Shown here piece by piece: positions 1 through 7,369 of a stretch of 60,993 nucleotides of DNA; position 1 is the stretch's first letter, and every line of letters starts with the position of its first letter. The translations under genes were made by a program, and so were the position numbers. This DNA is from Candidatus Gastranaerophilales bacterium. Its GTDB lineage: Bacteria > Cyanobacteriota > Vampirovibrionia > Gastranaerophilales > Gastranaerophilaceae. The DNA lies in contig CALUTP010000024.1 of NCBI GenBank assembly GCA_944323725.1, forward strand, positions 1-60,993. Direction: 5' to 3'. A model generated the notes under the pieces. That model ran no database searches and was not told where the DNA came from. It worked only from the letters and a program-made list of their open reading frames with translations.

Positions 1-156
1 ATAGGCATTAGTTAATATTGAATATGTCTGCTTAAATCTTGTTAACCAAACCCTTTCATTAAACTTTGCCATTAATGCAGGCATTGTCATTGCTGCTACT
101 ATGCCTATTATTCCTAATGTTATCAACACTTCTGCTAACGTGAATGCCTTTTTCAT
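1..156 (-). CDS. Prepilin-like protein A, N-terminal part (runs off the window)
   Basis: The 52 visible residues start MKKAFTLAEVLITLGIIG, the class III/type IV prepilin signature: a very short leader, cleavage expected before Phe5, Glu at mature position 5 and a hydrophobic helix that anchors the subunit in the inner membrane before assembly. The residue before the cut is Ala rather than the usual Gly. The start at 156 has the Shine-Dalgarno AGGAAGG about ten bases upstream. The C-terminal domain lies beyond base 1, so the substrate or role (pilus, pseudopilus or DNA-uptake fibre) cannot be told. It is a tandem paralogue of the gene at 452-1255 and sits behind the same leader. Confident as family, unknown as function. 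Confidence 0.85.
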   Translation of the reverse strand, partial: MKKAFTLAEVLITLGIIGIVAAMTMPALMAKFNERVWLTRFKQTYSILTNAY

Positions 157-208
157 TTGCGATTTTTCCTTCCTCTTTTTATTTCTAATTTTCCCTTTTT
201 TAAACACT

Positions 209-239
209 AAAAAATCAGCCACTACTAATTATCGGCTGA
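209..239 (-). terminator. Terminator-like hairpin (putative attenuator A) between leader and pilin A
   Basis: Read on the minus strand: TCAGCC, a 13-base loop, GGCTGA, then six T. The stem is 6 bp and perfect, and the T run is immediate, as in a rho-independent terminator, though the stem is short. It lies between the leader promoter and the pilin start, so it must be passed for pilin transcription. The TGA of the leader frame is the last three bases of the 3' arm. Confidence 0.6.
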
Positions 240-322
240 CTAAGTTTATGGATATTCGCAAATTTATTGCTTAAACTAGGTGCCCCCCCCCCCGAAATTA
301 TTGCTATTACTATATTTTGCAT
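215..322 (-). CDS. Leader peptide A with poly-G tract (35 aa)
   Basis: A 35-codon frame starting MQNIVIAIISGGG, with the ideal Shine-Dalgarno AAAGGAGG six bases before the ATG and a consensus promoter just upstream, so translation is very likely. The G11 tract encodes part of codon 10, Gly11 to Gly13 and the first base of codon 14. In this frame the ribosome reads both arms of the following hairpin and stops at TGA exactly at its end. With 10 or 12 G the frame would close within a few codons after the tract. The start resembles the N-terminus of the prepilin at 16892 (MQNAVISVIRGGG). No function is known to me; I infer a regulatory leader or a remnant of a fused prepilin leader. Confidence 0.6.
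   Translation of the reverse strand: MQNIVIAIISGGGAPSLSNKFANIHKLSQPIISSG
283..293 (-). repeat. Poly-G tract, 11 bases, in leader A
   Basis: Eleven consecutive C on the plus strand (G on the coding strand). In such AT-rich DNA this is far outside chance and is a classic substrate for slipped-strand mispairing. Its length sets the frame of the leader peptide. Confidence 0.95.
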
Positions 323-348
323 TAGTATCCTCCTTTGTAACTATTTTC

Positions 349-377
349 ATTATAAGCGATTTCTCTTCTTTTTTCAA
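349..377 (-). promoter_or_regulatory. Promoter of leader A / pilin A
   Basis: Minus-strand TTGAAA, 17-base spacer, TATAAT: near-perfect sigma-70-type promoter. Transcription would start near 342, about 20 bases before the leader ATG. The same pair of boxes with the same spacing precedes leader B. Confidence 0.8.
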
Positions 378-415
378 TACTGATTTAGTGGTTTCAATCT
401 TTTTACCTATTCATA

Positions 416-447
416 AAATAAAAAACCGCTCTTATTGCGGTTTTTTA
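416..447 (-). terminator. Rho-independent terminator after pilin B
   Basis: Hairpin with arms AAAAACCGC and GCGGTTTTT around a 7-base loop, directly after the stop of the gene at 452. It has T runs on both strands. It separates the pilin B transcript from the pilin A promoter, so the two tandem pilins are likely independent units. Confidence 0.8.
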
Positions 448-451
448 TCTT

Positions 452-1255
452 TTATTTATATAAAGTTTTTATCATCTCCTCAGTTAGCTTTCCACCCTTT
501 TCTGCTGTCATACAATCACCTGGTCCTACATTTAGCTGTGTTATAGATGATTGACCTGTTCGAGCATTGTTTCTAATTGAAAGAGCAAATAAGTCATATC
601 CCCATTTATTTGGACCTTTCTTGCCATTTATATCAAAGGCAAAACTGTAATTTCTGTCATTTGAATAAGACAAAAGTAAAATACCTCCATCTGCTAGGAC
701 ATAACTTGAGGCTACATTATGAACCTGATCCTTTGTCCACATTACACAACTAGCTATCATTTGTTCGCCATAATCTTCCATATAATTATCATCCCCAGGT
801 TTAGCTACCTGACTTTCTTGGGCTACTTCTTCTCTGCCCTTATATTTTGGAATACAGCCATTTGCTAATGAGTTATTTTTACATGTCTTCATTATTTTTA
901 AATTCTTTCTTATATATGACCAAAATTCTTCACAATCATCACGCACTCCATTCTGATCATATGGGATTGGGGAACCATCTACTTGCGTAACTGAGGTACA
1001 CACTCCTAAGGAATTGTAATTTGTACATACTTGTGGAACTAAATTATATGTCCTACGATAACAAGCTGGCATACTTCCATATTCTGACTGTGCTTTTATG
1101 ACAGCTTGAGACAAAACTGAATATGCTTTTTTAAACTGAACTTTTAGTACGTATTCCTCGTATTTCTTTGTTAATGTCGGCAACGTCAAAGCTGCAACTA
1201 CACCTATTATTCCTAATGTTATCAATACTTCTGCTAACGTGAATGCCTTTTTCAT
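452..1255 (-). CDS. Prepilin-like protein B (267 aa)
   Basis: Starts MKKAFTLAEVLITLGIIGVV, the type IV prepilin N-terminus with cleavage expected after Ala4, followed by a hydrophobic helix to about residue 25 and an exported Cys-containing globular domain. I chose the start at 1255 because AGGAAGG lies about ten bases upstream; a TTG 35 codons further up has no ribosome-binding site and lies in the leader. The C-terminal GWxxxxDYP motif found in the other prepilins of this window is absent, so the head domain belongs to another subtype. It sits behind leader B, whose G12 tract puts the leader in the early-stop frame. Likely a minor pilin or pseudopilin; exact role unknown. Confidence 0.88.
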   Translation of the reverse strand: MKKAFTLAEVLITLGIIGVVAALTLPTLTKKYEEYVLKVQFKKAYSVLSQAVIKAQSEYGSMPACYRRTYNLVPQVCTNYNSLGVCTSVTQVDGSPIPYDQNGVRDDCEEFWSYIRKNLKIMKTCKNNSLANGCIPKYKGREEVAQESQVAKPGDDNYMEDYGEQMIASCVMWTKDQVHNVASSYVLADGGILLLSYSNDRNYSFAFDINGKKGPNKWGYDLFALSIRNNARTGQSSITQLNVGPGDCMTAEKGGKLTEEMIKTLYK

Positions 1256-1307
1256 TTGCGATTTTTCCTTCCTCTTTTTATTTCTAATTTTCCCTTTTTT
1301 AAACACT

Positions 1308-1338
1308 AAAAAATCAGCCACTATCATACGCTGGCTGA
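1308..1338 (-). terminator. Terminator-like hairpin (putative attenuator B) between leader and pilin B
   Basis: Minus-strand TCAGCC ... GGCTGA followed by six T, with one further A-T pair possible inside the stem. The stem bases are identical to copy A although most loop bases differ, which suggests that the pairing is kept by selection. With the G12 tract present here, the leader ribosome would stop before reaching the hairpin. Confidence 0.6.
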
Positions 1339-1374
1339 CTACTTTTAAGGGTATTCGCAAATTTATTGCTTAAA

Positions 1375-1422
1375 CTAGGTGCCCCCCCCCCCCGAAATCA
1401 TTGCTATTACTATATTTTCCAT
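1375..1422 (-). CDS. Leader peptide B with poly-G tract, early-stop frame (15 aa)
   Basis: Starts MENIVIAMISGGG with Shine-Dalgarno AGGAG seven bases before the ATG. With 12 G the frame reads Gly-Gly-Gly-Gly-Thr and ends at TAG directly after the tract. With 11 G it would run 35 codons and end at the TGA in the hairpin, exactly as leader A does. So the two copies appear to be captured in different phases. This depends on the correctness of the homopolymer length in the assembly. Confidence 0.55.
   Translation of the reverse strand: MENIVIAMISGGGGT
1382..1393 (-). repeat. Poly-G tract, 12 bases, in leader B
   Basis: Twelve consecutive C on the plus strand. This is the only position where the duplicated leader blocks differ in length. 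Confidence 0.95.
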
Positions 1423-1458
1423 AACTTAACTCCTGTCTATTATTTTAATAACATGTTT

Positions 1459-1487
1459 ATTATAAACTATTTGTTTATGATTTTCAA
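1459..1487 (-). promoter_or_regulatory. Promoter of leader B / pilin B
   Basis: Minus-strand TTGAAA, 17 bases, TATAAT, the same boxes and spacing as for leader A although the spacer sequence differs. Transcription would start near 1452, about 30 bases before the leader ATG. Confidence 0.8.
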
Positions 1488-1572
1488 TAATATTCTCTTA
1501 TAAGGTAGTTACAAAATAAAATATATGTGATAGTATAATAAATGTAAATAAAATAGGAAGAGGTCTTTGAGG

Positions 1573-2091
1573 ATGAATAAATTTAAAACACTATCATTAG
1601 CTTTTTTAATAATATTAGGATTAGGAATCAACACATTAACCCAAGCATCACAGGAAGCTGTTTTATTAAAAAAACCAGCAATTCCTGATACAACAAAAAA
1701 TATTTCAAATAATATATTGAAAGAATATACAACAGTAAACCCTGTTGCAATGGTAGAGAATCCTAATATTTATTTAAATAAAAATGTTAAATTTAAGGCA
1801 AAATTTGATAAATTTTCCACACTTGGTCTAGATTATAAACCTGCATTTAGAAGTTCTGAAAAGTATATTTCTTTCTTGATTCAAAGAAGTAATATAACAA
1901 CTCATAATGTACCACTTTCAGAATTAAAAATATTTATCACAAGAACTGAAGCTGAAAAACATATTGATCTAAATTCAGGAGATGAAATAGAAGTGGCAGG
2001 TAAAGTATTTTCAAATGCATTAGGCGACGTATGGATGGATGCAGAAAGCTTTACTGTGCTAAGCACTAAGGCAAATAATCAAAATAAATAA
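1573..2091 (+). CDS. Exported hypothetical protein, possible OB-fold
   Basis: A 172-residue protein with an N-terminal signal peptide (Lys residues, then a hydrophobic stretch to about residue 20, likely cut near Gln-Ala-Ser). The mature part is mostly beta-prone, with a segment on retention of a strand pattern around NPNIYLNKNVKFKAKF and a C-terminal GDEIEVAGKVF that resembles nucleic-acid or sugar-binding OB-folds; this is only an impression. I took the ATG at 1573, which AGGAAGAGG precedes by about ten bases, rather than TTG at 1567. It is followed after 27 bases by the GH57 gene on the same strand. Periplasmic or cell-surface location expected; function not recognised. Confidence 0.7.
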   Translation: MNKFKTLSLAFLIILGLGINTLTQASQEAVLLKKPAIPDTTKNISNNILKEYTTVNPVAMVENPNIYLNKNVKFKAKFDKFSTLGLDYKPAFRSSEKYISFLIQRSNITTHNVPLSELKIFITRTEAEKHIDLNSGDEIEVAGKVFSNALGDVWMDAESFTVLSTKANNQNK

Positions 2092-2118
2092 CTAAACTAA
2101 TTATACGGGGTTAAGATT

Positions 2119-4641
2119 ATGGAAACTGAAAATATAGAAAACAAAAATAAGAATAAAAAAGAAGTATTCCTTACAATTCATGGACATTTCTACCAGCCGC
2201 CAAGAGAAAACCCTTGGCTAGAAGCGATTGAACTGCAAGACAGTGCTTTACCTTTTCATGATTGGAATGAACGAATTAACAAAGAATGCTATAATCCTAA
2301 TTCCATATCTAAAATAGTTGACAGCAGAAATAGAATTCTTGATGTTGTTAATAACTATGAACATATGAGTTTTAACTTTGGCCCTACACTTCTTTCTTGG
2401 ATGGAAAAATTTGCACCACATACCTATGAAAGAATAATTAAAGCTGATATAGAAAGCATGGCTGAACATAACGGACATGGCAATGCCATTGCACAGGTAT
2501 ATAACCATATGATTATGCCTCTAGCAAATGAGAACGATAAACAAACACAAGTAAAATGGGGAATAAAAGATTTTGAATACCGATTTGGTAGAAAACCTGA
2601 AGGTATGTGGCTTGCAGAAACCGCTGTTGATGATGATACATTAAGAGTTCTAGAAGAAAATGGCATAAAATTCACTATTTTATCCCCTTATCAAGCATTG
2701 AAAATAAGAAAAGAAGGGACTAAAGACTGGCAAGACGTAAGCTGGGGAAATATAGATCCTGCACGTTCTTACAGATATTATATTAAATCTGCGCCAGGTA
2801 AATATATTGACTTATTTTTCTATGATGGCGCCATATCTCGTTCTGTAGCCTTTGACGAATTATTAAAAGATGGAAATAAATTTGGAAAAAGATTGAAAGA
2901 AGGAGTGTCTGACTTAAGAGATTATCCACAACTTATTAATATTGCAACAGATGGTGAAAGTTATGGACATCATACAAAGTTTGGAGATATGGCTCTAGCA
3001 TATGTTCTTCAAATAAAAGCAAAAGATGAAGGATTTAAAATTACAAACTATGCAGAATATCTCGAAAAATATAGAAGCGATTACGAAGCTGATATAAAAC
3101 AAGCCTCAAGCTGGAGCTGTTTCCATGGTGTAGGCAGATGGAAAGAAGATTGCGGATGCTCAACTGGAGGACATCCAGGTTGGAACCAAAAATGGAGAAA
3201 ACCGCTTAGAGAAGCTCTTGATTATTTAAGAGATGAATTTGCTAAAATATTTGAAGCTGAAGGTCCAAAATATTATCAACTAAATCCTTGGGATGTTAGA
3301 AATAATTATATTTCAGTAATATTAGATAGAGGCTCCTTCAGTGTAGATAAATTCCAACACGAAAACTTTTTGCCAAATCTAAACGATGAAGCAAAAATCA
3401 AAGCAATGGAATTACTAGAAATGCAACGTCAAGCAATGTTAATGTACACAAGCTGCGGGTGGTTTTTCTCTGAAATTTCTGCGATAGAACCTGTTCAATT
3501 AATGAAATATGCAGCCAGAGCAATGCAATTAGCCTCAGTGTTTACCAAAAAAGACTTTACCAAAAAATTTCTAGATATTTTATCAGAAGCAAAAAGTAAT
3601 ATTCCAGAAATGGGTACAGGGAAAGATATTTTTGAAAGATTTGTCCAACCTTCAATTGTAACCCTAAAACAAATTGCTAGTTTATGGGCAATTTCTTCAT
3701 TATATCAAGATTTTGAAGACGAAGAAAATGTATATTGCTACACAATAAATAGACATGATTATCAAAAAGTCCCAAAAGGTAATTCTAATTTCATAATTGG
3801 ACATATTGAAATTCAATCAAAAATCACCCAACAAAAATCTAATCTAATATTTGCACTAATGCAATATGCTGGGGGAGATTTTCATTGTGCGCTTAAAGAA
3901 TTTTCAGAAGAAAATGAATATATCAAAATCAAAAATGAACTTACAAAAATATTCATGCAAAACCCTCTGACTGAAATTATTCGAGCTTTAGATGAGTATT
4001 TTGGAAAAGAATACTTTACACTAAAAGACATCTTTATAGAAGAACGAAGAAAAATTCTACAAATACTTCTTAAAGATAAAATGGCTAAATTTGCTAAAAC
4101 ATATGAAGAAATGTATGAAGATAGTAAAGGCTCAATTTATCACATGCAAAATCTAAGTATTACTGTACCTGATGAATTCAAGATTTCAGCAAGTTACGCT
4201 CTCAGTAGAAAATTTAATGATTTAATAATGCATTCTGGAGGATTTGTGGATCCTGCAATTGCTCAAGAGGCTATAGCTATTAACTATGAAGCAAAGCAAA
4301 TCGGAATAAAACTTGATAAAACTATCTCTAATAATATATTTTCAAAAAAAATTACACAAAATATAAATCGACTTGCTTATAGTTTAGAATTCCAGCAAGC
4401 TGATGTTATTTTAGAACTTTTTGATCATATTGAAAAATTAGAATTGGAAATTGATATTGCAGAAGCACAAAACACTTATTATTCTAGGATTTTTCATAGA
4501 ATCTCTGAAATTATAGATTTAAGCGTAAAATCAAAAAGAAAATCTGAAAAAAAACTTGCTCAAATGCTCTTAGATATTGGAGATAAATTAAATATAAACA
4601 CTGATTTTTATCGAAATAAACTGGACAAAATTTCAATGTAA
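2119..4641 (+). CDS. GH57 family glycoside hydrolase with DUF3536 region
   Basis: An 840-residue cytoplasmic enzyme of glycoside hydrolase family 57, probably acting on alpha-glucans such as glycogen. GH57 motif 1 is seen at residues 21-30 (HGHFYQPPRE); the nucleophile region GMWLAE places the catalytic Glu near residue 167; the acid/base region ATDGESYGHH places Asp near 278. The long C-terminal half is helical and matches the layout of DUF3536-type members rather than the shorter 4-alpha-glucanotransferases. Start ATG with GGGG eight bases upstream. It stands alone, without other glycogen genes next to it, and converges on the YkgJ-type gene with only ten bases between. The exact substrate cannot be assigned from sequence alone. 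Confidence 0.85.
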   Translation: METENIENKNKNKKEVFLTIHGHFYQPPRENPWLEAIELQDSALPFHDWNERINKECYNPNSISKIVDSRNRILDVVNNYEHMSFNFGPTLLSWMEKFAPHTYERIIKADIESMAEHNGHGNAIAQVYNHMIMPLANENDKQTQVKWGIKDFEYRFGRKPEGMWLAETAVDDDTLRVLEENGIKFTILSPYQALKIRKEGTKDWQDVSWGNIDPARSYRYYIKSAPGKYIDLFFYDGAISRSVAFDELLKDGNKFGKRLKEGVSDLRDYPQLINIATDGESYGHHTKFGDMALAYVLQIKAKDEGFKITNYAEYLEKYRSDYEADIKQASSWSCFHGVGRWKEDCGCSTGGHPGWNQKWRKPLREALDYLRDEFAKIFEAEGPKYYQLNPWDVRNNYISVILDRGSFSVDKFQHENFLPNLNDEAKIKAMELLEMQRQAMLMYTSCGWFFSEISAIEPVQLMKYAARAMQLASVFTKKDFTKKFLDILSEAKSNIPEMGTGKDIFERFVQPSIVTLKQIASLWAISSLYQDFEDEENVYCYTINRHDYQKVPKGNSNFIIGHIEIQSKITQQKSNLIFALMQYAGGDFHCALKEFSEENEYIKIKNELTKIFMQNPLTEIIRALDEYFGKEYFTLKDIFIEERRKILQILLKDKMAKFAKTYEEMYEDSKGSIYHMQNLSITVPDEFKISASYALSRKFNDLIMHSGGFVDPAIAQEAIAINYEAKQIGIKLDKTISNNIFSKKITQNINRLAYSLEFQQADVILELFDHIEKLELEIDIAEAQNTYYSRIFHRISEIIDLSVKSKRKSEKKLAQMLLDIGDKLNINTDFYRNKLDKISM

Positions 4642-4651
4642 AATAATATGT

Positions 4652-5233
4652 CTACCAGTTTTCAGAACCATATTTTTTATAACTTTCAATCATGCCGTAG
4701 ATTTTATTAACTACGGCATCAATTTTTATTAAATCTTCTGGCTTTTTCATCTTTGATCTTAACAACTTAAGTTCTAATAAGTCCTCTTTGGATTTTCTTA
4801 TTTTTTGTTTAGTTTCCTCTCTTTTTAAGAATAACCATGCCTCAAAACCACAGCCTGGAGGAACTACCGCCCAAGGAGTGCTCGGACAGTGACGACATAG
4901 TGCTGGACGTGCTTCATATATGGAACATTTGTTATCATCAAGCAAATATTTACACTTATAAAAAGTCAACTCAGACTTATCTAGATTTCCATCAATACAT
5001 GAGCGTTGAATAACATTATCTACCAATTCTTTATCAACAGCCCTAGCTTCTTCTAAAGAAACATATGGCTCAAAAATTTTTAAAAAATCATAAGCCCCCT
5101 CATCACCAGTTTCAGCCATTTTCACTAATTCTTCATAAGGTCTTGTGGTAGTTACAACCCTGCAACACCTTCCACACATATGACACAGATCTTGAGGCCT
5201 TTTATCCAGATAATTTTCTTCGTAACTTGTCAT
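4652..5233 (-). CDS. YkgJ-family cysteine cluster protein (1)
   Basis: 193 residues with the CxxCxxCC-type cluster (CHMCGRCC) near the N-terminus, a central CKYLLDDNKCSIYE segment and a C-terminal ARPALCRHCP, all hallmarks of the YkgJ (PF03692) family of putative zinc- or iron-binding proteins. Biochemical function of the family is not settled. I prefer the ATG at 5233 over the one at 5254: neither has a Shine-Dalgarno, but a TATAAT box ends exactly six bases before 5233, as in a leaderless mRNA. A second family member lies at 11640. Family call firm, start less so. Confidence 0.82.
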   Translation of the reverse strand: MTSYEENYLDKRPQDLCHMCGRCCRVVTTTRPYEELVKMAETGDEGAYDFLKIFEPYVSLEEARAVDKELVDNVIQRSCIDGNLDKSELTFYKCKYLLDDNKCSIYEARPALCRHCPSTPWAVVPPGCGFEAWLFLKREETKQKIRKSKEDLLELKLLRSKMKKPEDLIKIDAVVNKIYGMIESYKKYGSENW

Positions 5234-5239
5234 ATAAGT

Positions 5240-5245
5240 ATTATA
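5240..5245 (-). promoter_or_regulatory. -10 box giving a leaderless YkgJ-type mRNA
   Basis: Minus-strand TATAAT followed by six bases and ATG (5233). No good -35 box is visible. Transcription would start at or next to the start codon. Confidence 0.4.
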
Positions 5246-5361
5246 AATCGGCATGCTTATATAAAAAAAATTGTGTTACATTTCTTAAAAAAAACTAAAA
5301 AAAAGCAATAAATTTAGACTTTGATACTTTTATATAATAGGTAGTGAAAAGGTAGTATTAT

Positions 5362-6189
5362 ATGCAAAATTACGTGCAACAGGGAAATATCCAACAGCCA
5401 ATTCCGGCGCAAAGATATGCAACACAAACTCCAGTTCAAAACAATAGCGTTCAGACTCAACAGCCTCAAGTTATTGCAATGCCCCCGCAGTATTCTCAAC
5501 CGGTCATTGCACAGCCTCAGGTTACAACAACACCAAATCCGAGTTATGCTGGAGTAAATATCCAAATATTTAACCCATCAGTAGGAGTTCCTGGTGCTAC
5601 GACTAATTACAATGTTAATTCACCTAATTACCAAAGCGGTGGATTAGGACAATGCTATCCATCTAACTATTACACTCAGCCTCTTGGACAAAATGCTAAC
5701 AACGTAGTTAATAATACAACTAATAACAAAACTATTAACGAAACAGAGAATAAAGAAACAACCACAAACAAGAAAACCGAAAAAAGGAAAATTGTTCAAT
5801 TAACAGATGATTATATAAGAAATTTAGAAAATTATCTTAATAGTCAAGACAAAGAAGTAAGACTTATGGGAGCAAAAGAAGTTGTAGCAAGACTTCAAGA
5901 AGATGATTCCCGAAAAAATGATAAAGCTCTTACAGCATTAATCAATAAAATGCTTCAAGATCCATCAGAACAGATAAGAATAATGGCATTAAGCATGCTT
6001 GAATCTAGAACTGTTACAGGCGATGACTATACAATAGGGGTTTTGAAGAATATGCAAAACTCAAAAGATGCTTATGGACAAGATGCACTTCAAGCAACAA
6101 ATATCCTGTTAAAAATGTCAGGACAAACTGTAGAAAAAGAATTCGAAGTAAAAGATACCCAAAAGAAAGAAACAACACAGGCTAAATAA
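5362..6189 (+). CDS. Hypothetical protein: disordered Pro/Gln/Asn-rich N-terminus plus HEAT-like repeats
   Basis: 275 residues. Residues 1 to about 130 are rich in Gln, Pro, Asn, Thr and Tyr with no predicted fold; 130-150 are charged; from about 155 the sequence becomes amphipathic helical with repeats of the kind VRLMGAKEVVARL and IRIMALSMLESR, which look like HEAT repeats. No signal peptide, so cytoplasmic. Start ATG with AAAGG about ten bases upstream and an AT-rich -10-like box at 5333. The next gene starts two bases after its stop, so the two form a unit. The layout suggests a scaffold or adaptor protein; I do not recognise a function. Confidence 0.65.
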   Translation: MQNYVQQGNIQQPIPAQRYATQTPVQNNSVQTQQPQVIAMPPQYSQPVIAQPQVTTTPNPSYAGVNIQIFNPSVGVPGATTNYNVNSPNYQSGGLGQCYPSNYYTQPLGQNANNVVNNTTNNKTINETENKETTTNKKTEKRKIVQLTDDYIRNLENYLNSQDKEVRLMGAKEVVARLQEDDSRKNDKALTALINKMLQDPSEQIRIMALSMLESRTVTGDDYTIGVLKNMQNSKDAYGQDALQATNILLKMSGQTVEKEFEVKDTQKKETTQAK

Positions 6190-6191
6190 CA

Positions 6192-6674
6192 ATGAAAATT
6201 TTGACTGCAATAAAAAATAATTATGGTAAATATTTAGCAAAAGCTGCAGGAGCTGCAGCAGTAGGTCTTGTTGCTTATGATGCACATGTTATTGGGAAAC
6301 TAAAGGCTGATACTTATTCTCAATCAAAAATGGCAGACTATTGCACAAGTACATTTGATAATTCAATGTACTTATCTGAACCAAGTATTGTACAGTCAAA
6401 ATTAAAAGAAAAAATCCATAATATGAGGATGGAAAGTAACTTTGGCAATATGTTCAACTCAGCAGTAGGATATTTTGGCGGAGTAATTGAAAATATGATA
6501 TCCAATGTTATTCCTCTCGGACTTGGATTAACCGCATTATGTGCAAGCATAAAAAAACATCCTAATCTAGTAAAATGGAGTGGAATTGGACTAGCAGCAT
6601 ACGCTGGAATAAAAATAGTAAGAGATGTATTGGGCTTTGGGCAAAAACATTATTTAAATTCTAGATATAAGTAA
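6192..6674 (+). CDS. Hypothetical membrane protein
   Basis: 160 residues with a Gly/Ala-rich hydrophobic N-terminal segment (about 17-30), a hydrophobic stretch near 95-120 and a third near 130-147. No Shine-Dalgarno of its own; the ATG lies two bases after the stop of the HEAT-repeat gene, so translation is probably coupled and the two proteins may work together, for instance at the membrane. It converges on trmD with five bases between. No family recognised. Confidence 0.6.
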   Translation: MKILTAIKNNYGKYLAKAAGAAAVGLVAYDAHVIGKLKADTYSQSKMADYCTSTFDNSMYLSEPSIVQSKLKEKIHNMRMESNFGNMFNSAVGYFGGVIENMISNVIPLGLGLTALCASIKKHPNLVKWSGIGLAAYAGIKIVRDVLGFGQKHYLNSRYK

Positions 6675-6679
6675 GTAAG

Positions 6680-7369
6680 TTATTGATTTTTCATATATTT
6701 TTCATACAAATCAGGACGTTTTAACTTTGTACGCTGAATTGACTGCTCAAAACGAAATTTTTCAATTTCTTTATGATTACCATTAAGCAAGACTTCAGGG
6801 ACTTTTATCCCTCTGTATTCACGAGGTTTTGTATAATGCGGATATTCTATTAACCCATTTGAAAAACTATCTTCATCCGCTGATTCAATTTTACCTAAAG
6901 TTCCATCTAACTTACGACTAACTGCATCGATAAGGCATAATGCAGGTAATTCTCCTCCAGTCAGTACAAAATCACCTATAGAGATTTCTAAAGGTTTAAT
7001 AATATCTCTAATACGCTCATCAAACCCCTCATAATGCCCACACATCATTATTATTTGATCATATCCAGATAAATCATTAACCAATGAATCATTTAACGGT
7101 CTGCCTTGAGGTGAAAGCATAACTGTAACAGAATTATTTATACGTTCAATACTTTCATAAGCATCAACATACGGCTGAGCCATTAATACCATACCTGCAC
7201 CGCCTCCATAGGGCGTATCATCAACTTTTTTATGCTTATCAAGCGTATAATCTCTCGGATTAACTGTATTAATTGATACTACACCAGTTTCTACAGCTCT
7301 TTTCATTATACTAAAACTGCAATAATTTTGAATCATTTCAGGAAATAATGTTATAACCTCAAATCTCAT
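6680..7369 (-). CDS. trmD: tRNA (guanine-N1)-methyltransferase TrmD
   Basis: 229 residues, the usual length. Methylates G37 of tRNAs that read CNN/GNN codons with S-adenosylmethionine, preventing +1 frameshifting. The SPOUT knot is clear in ISIGDFVLTGGELPAL, and the N-terminal MRFEVITLFPEM and MMCGHYEGFDERI segments are signature TrmD sequences. It overlaps rimM by four bases (ATGA), the classic rimM-trmD arrangement of ribosome/tRNA maturation operons. The usual partner rpsP is not upstream here; instead the RG-rich protein at 7878-8948 precedes rimM. Confidence 0.97.
   Translation of the reverse strand: MRFEVITLFPEMIQNYCSFSIMKRAVETGVVSINTVNPRDYTLDKHKKVDDTPYGGGAGMVLMAQPYVDAYESIERINNSVTVMLSPQGRPLNDSLVNDLSGYDQIIMMCGHYEGFDERIRDIIKPLEISIGDFVLTGGELPALCLIDAVSRKLDGTLGKIESADEDSFSNGLIEYPHYTKPREYRGIKVPEVLLNGNHKEIEKFRFEQSIQRTKLKRPDLYEKYMKNQ

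Larger units (their letters stand above)
104..330 (-). repeat. Duplicated pilin leader block, copy A
   Basis: This block aligns without other gaps to 1203-1430; the only length difference is one base in the G tract (11 here, 12 in the other copy). It covers the leader reading frame, the hairpin, the pilin ribosome-binding site and the first codons of the pilin. Substitutions are few except in the hairpin loop (8 of 13 differ) and just upstream of it. Recent duplication or gene conversion would explain it. Confidence 0.9.
1203..1430 (-). repeat. Duplicated pilin leader block, copy B
   Basis: Partner of 104-330. It carries the leader frame, the G12 tract, the hairpin, the pilin ribosome-binding site and the start of pilin B. 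From the hairpin T run to the pilin start the two copies are essentially identical. Confidence 0.9.

Noticed and set aside
280-546. Plus-strand open frame across the poly-C tract
   Set aside because: It is antisense to leader A, starts in the homopolymer, has no ribosome-binding site and encodes low-complexity hydrophobic sequence.
1256-1360. N-terminal extension of pilin B from a TTG codon
   Set aside because: No Shine-Dalgarno, runs through the hairpin region, and would bury the prepilin cleavage site behind 35 odd residues; the ATG at 1255 has a good site.
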